Assembly: GCA_035276475.1 (NCBI GenBank)
Contig: DATELQ010000061.1
Location: 8,168-72,167 of the forward strand
DNA: 64,000 bases
Reading direction: 5' to 3'
Source: DATDFB01 sp035276475
GTDB taxonomy: Bacteria; Acidobacteriota; Thermoanaerobaculia; Gp7-AA8
Shown: positions 61,741 to 64,000 of the stretch, one piece after another
How positions within the stretch are numbered: the first letter of the stretch is position 1
How the letters are laid out: each line of letters starts with the position of its first letter
The notes under the pieces: model-generated
Told to the model about the DNA's origin: nothing
The model's input: only the letters and a program-made list of their open reading frames with translations
The model's database searches: none
Translations under genes and position numbers: made by a program

Positions 61741-62759
61741 TGCGCGAAATAGCCCTTGCGCGCGTTGAGGACTTCCACGCCCTTGCTGGCGGCCGTGATC
61801 GCGATCGTCCGCCAGCCCGCGGCGTTGCCGTGGCTCTGGTACACCAGCGTGTAGCGCGAGTTGATGTCCATGAGGATTTGACGGAGCTCGCGGCCGATCG
61901 TCGCGGCGCTCGCTCTCGCGATCACGCCGCCGGTGTTCCGCGCGGCCTTCTCCAGAAACGCGCTGCCGCGGCCGAGGACGATGGCGTCGACGACCATCTT
62001 CGTGCTGCTGATCGCGCGCAGCGCCTCCTCCTCGGAGGCCGCGCTGTTGCGGTCGCCGCCGTCGGTGATCACGATCGCGTACGTTCGCTCGCGCGACGCG
62101 ATCGACGTCAGCGCGTCGCGCAGCGCCGTGCCGCCGTTCGCGTCAACCTTGCCGATGGCCGCCAGCGGCTGCGCCTTCGTCACGTTGTGATTGAAGAGCA
62201 CGACCTCGGCGCGGTCGTCCTTGCGCAGCAGTGCCGACTCGCTCTCGATCGCCCGGAGCGCTGAGGCGAGCTTTCCGTCGCCCATCGATAGCGACCGGTC
62301 GACGACGAAGACGAAGCGTGCCGGTCCGCGCTCCGCGCGCACGTCGCGGACCGTTTGCTCGACCGCGTTCTCCTTCACGCGCAGGTCGCCGGCGCGCAGC
62401 GCCCTCGGCGAGCGCACCCGCATCGGCACTTCCACGAGGTCGACGTTCATCGTCTCGCCCGCCGAGAGCGCCGCTGTCAGCACTTTGGCCGTCTCCGTCG
62501 TCCGATAGCCGTTGGAAAAGACTGTGGCGGTGATCTCGTGGCCGGCCAGCGACGTGCCGAAGTCGTGCTCGATGCGATACGGCGACTTCTTCGCCACGCC
62601 GGCGAGCACGCCGTCGACGGAGAGCTCGACGCGGTCGACGTTCGCCGCCGTCGTGGTTACTTCGACCGGCAGCACGCCGATGGCTTGCGCGCCCGGCTGC
62701 GGCGAGACGAAGGTGACGGCGAGCAGGAGCGGGACGAGGAGGCTCACGCTCGCGAGCAA
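61737..62759 (-). CDS. Secreted von Willebrand factor A domain protein
   Basis: 340-aa protein, first gene of the minus-strand six-gene operon. An N-terminal hydrophobic segment (VSLLVPLLLAVTFVS) is a signal peptide or anchor. A beta-rich Ig-like module (about 25-115, RVELSVDGVLAGVAKKSPYR) precedes the VWA domain (about 148-330) with an intact MIDAS DRSLS motif (D154, S156, S158) and later VITDGGDRN. VWFA-like proteins of this type are common in Acidobacteriota. The start is either TTG 62759 or GTG 62747; neither has a good ribosome binding site. A metal-dependent adhesion or assembly role in the envelope is inferred. Confidence 0.75.
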   Translation of the reverse strand: MLASVSLLVPLLLAVTFVSPQPGAQAIGVLPVEVTTTAANVDRVELSVDGVLAGVAKKSPYRIEHDFGTSLAGHEITATVFSNGYRTTETAKVLTAALSAGETMNVDLVEVPMRVRSPRALRAGDLRVKENAVEQTVRDVRAERGPARFVFVVDRSLSMGDGKLASALRAIESESALLRKDDRAEVVLFNHNVTKAQPLAAIGKVDANGGTALRDALTSIASRERTYAIVITDGGDRNSAASEEEALRAISSTKMVVDAIVLGRGSAFLEKAARNTGGVIARASAATIGRELRQILMDINSRYTLVYQSHGNAAGWRTIAITAASKGVEVLNARKGYFAQ

Positions 62760-62794
62760 CCGCGCCCCGTTCGTAAGTTATTCTTTCGGCATCC
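62760..62794. promoter_or_regulatory. Compact divergent promoter region between the VWA operon and the kinase
   Basis: Only 35 bp separate the two start codons. On the plus strand TATTCT (62779-62784) could be the -10 for the kinase, ending 10 nt before its ATG. On the minus strand TAACTT (62774-62779 region) could serve the VWA gene. The two overlap, and no Shine-Dalgarno is obvious for the kinase. The sequences are weak matches. Confidence 0.35.

Positions 62795-64000
<1,206 letters not shown>

Overview
The window is GC-rich DNA from a Gram-negative-type bacterium. A TonB-dependent receptor, giant exported proteins and the phosphatidylethanolamine branch (PssA/Psd) imply an outer membrane. 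The gene mix is Acidobacteriota-like: nSTAND1-WD40 and PknB-type signalling, 'VWA plus zinc-ribbon-TM' operons, and DUF11/BACON-bearing giant surface proteins. I assign phylum only tentatively. I see no tRNA, rRNA, IS element, prophage or CRISPR array, and every gap between genes is under 300 bp.

Layout. (1) 1-3944: heat-shock operon grpE (partial)-dnaK-dnaJ plus a MOSC-domain gene overlapping dnaJ; a large REP-like hairpin lies between dnaK and dnaJ. (2) 3952-4180: eleven 21-bp palindrome-rich tandem repeats between convergent genes. (3) 4185-34434, all on the minus strand: a triple-TIR-like protein, an nSTAND1-WD40 ATPase and a TonB-dependent receptor, each overlapping the next by 4 bp, then two giant paralogous beta-repeat surface proteins of 4016 and 3658 aa. 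(4) 34561-36010: 4-TM protein, inorganic pyrophosphatase, TspO-like protein; then a Gly/Ser-repeat secreted protein on the minus strand. (5) 36780-38755: prmA and a class I aminotransferase. (6) 38745-46198: a tandem array of paralogous secreted proteins of an unrecognised family, including one fused and frameshifted member. (7) 46234-49465: peroxiredoxin, an Asd-like protein lacking the catalytic Cys, pssA, psd and a YdcH-like small protein. (8) 49532-52315: ArnT-like glycosyltransferase, PAP2 phosphatase, two small proteins. (9) 52359-57465: smc, a small membrane protein, a serine hydrolase. (10) 57405-64000: a six-gene overlapping minus-strand operon (VWA, TPR, beta-propeller-like, zinc-ribbon/TonB-C, zinc-ribbon/TM, TPR/TM), divergent from a truncated Ser/Thr kinase.

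The strongest candidate for an undescribed system is the TIR/nSTAND1-WD40/TonB-receptor unit, which looks like a sensor-effector module coupled to an outer-membrane gate and lies directly upstream of giant surface proteins. Next come the tandem family of secreted proteins and the six-gene VWA operon beside the kinase. Several genes also appear to have -10 elements so close to the start codon that leaderless translation is likely.
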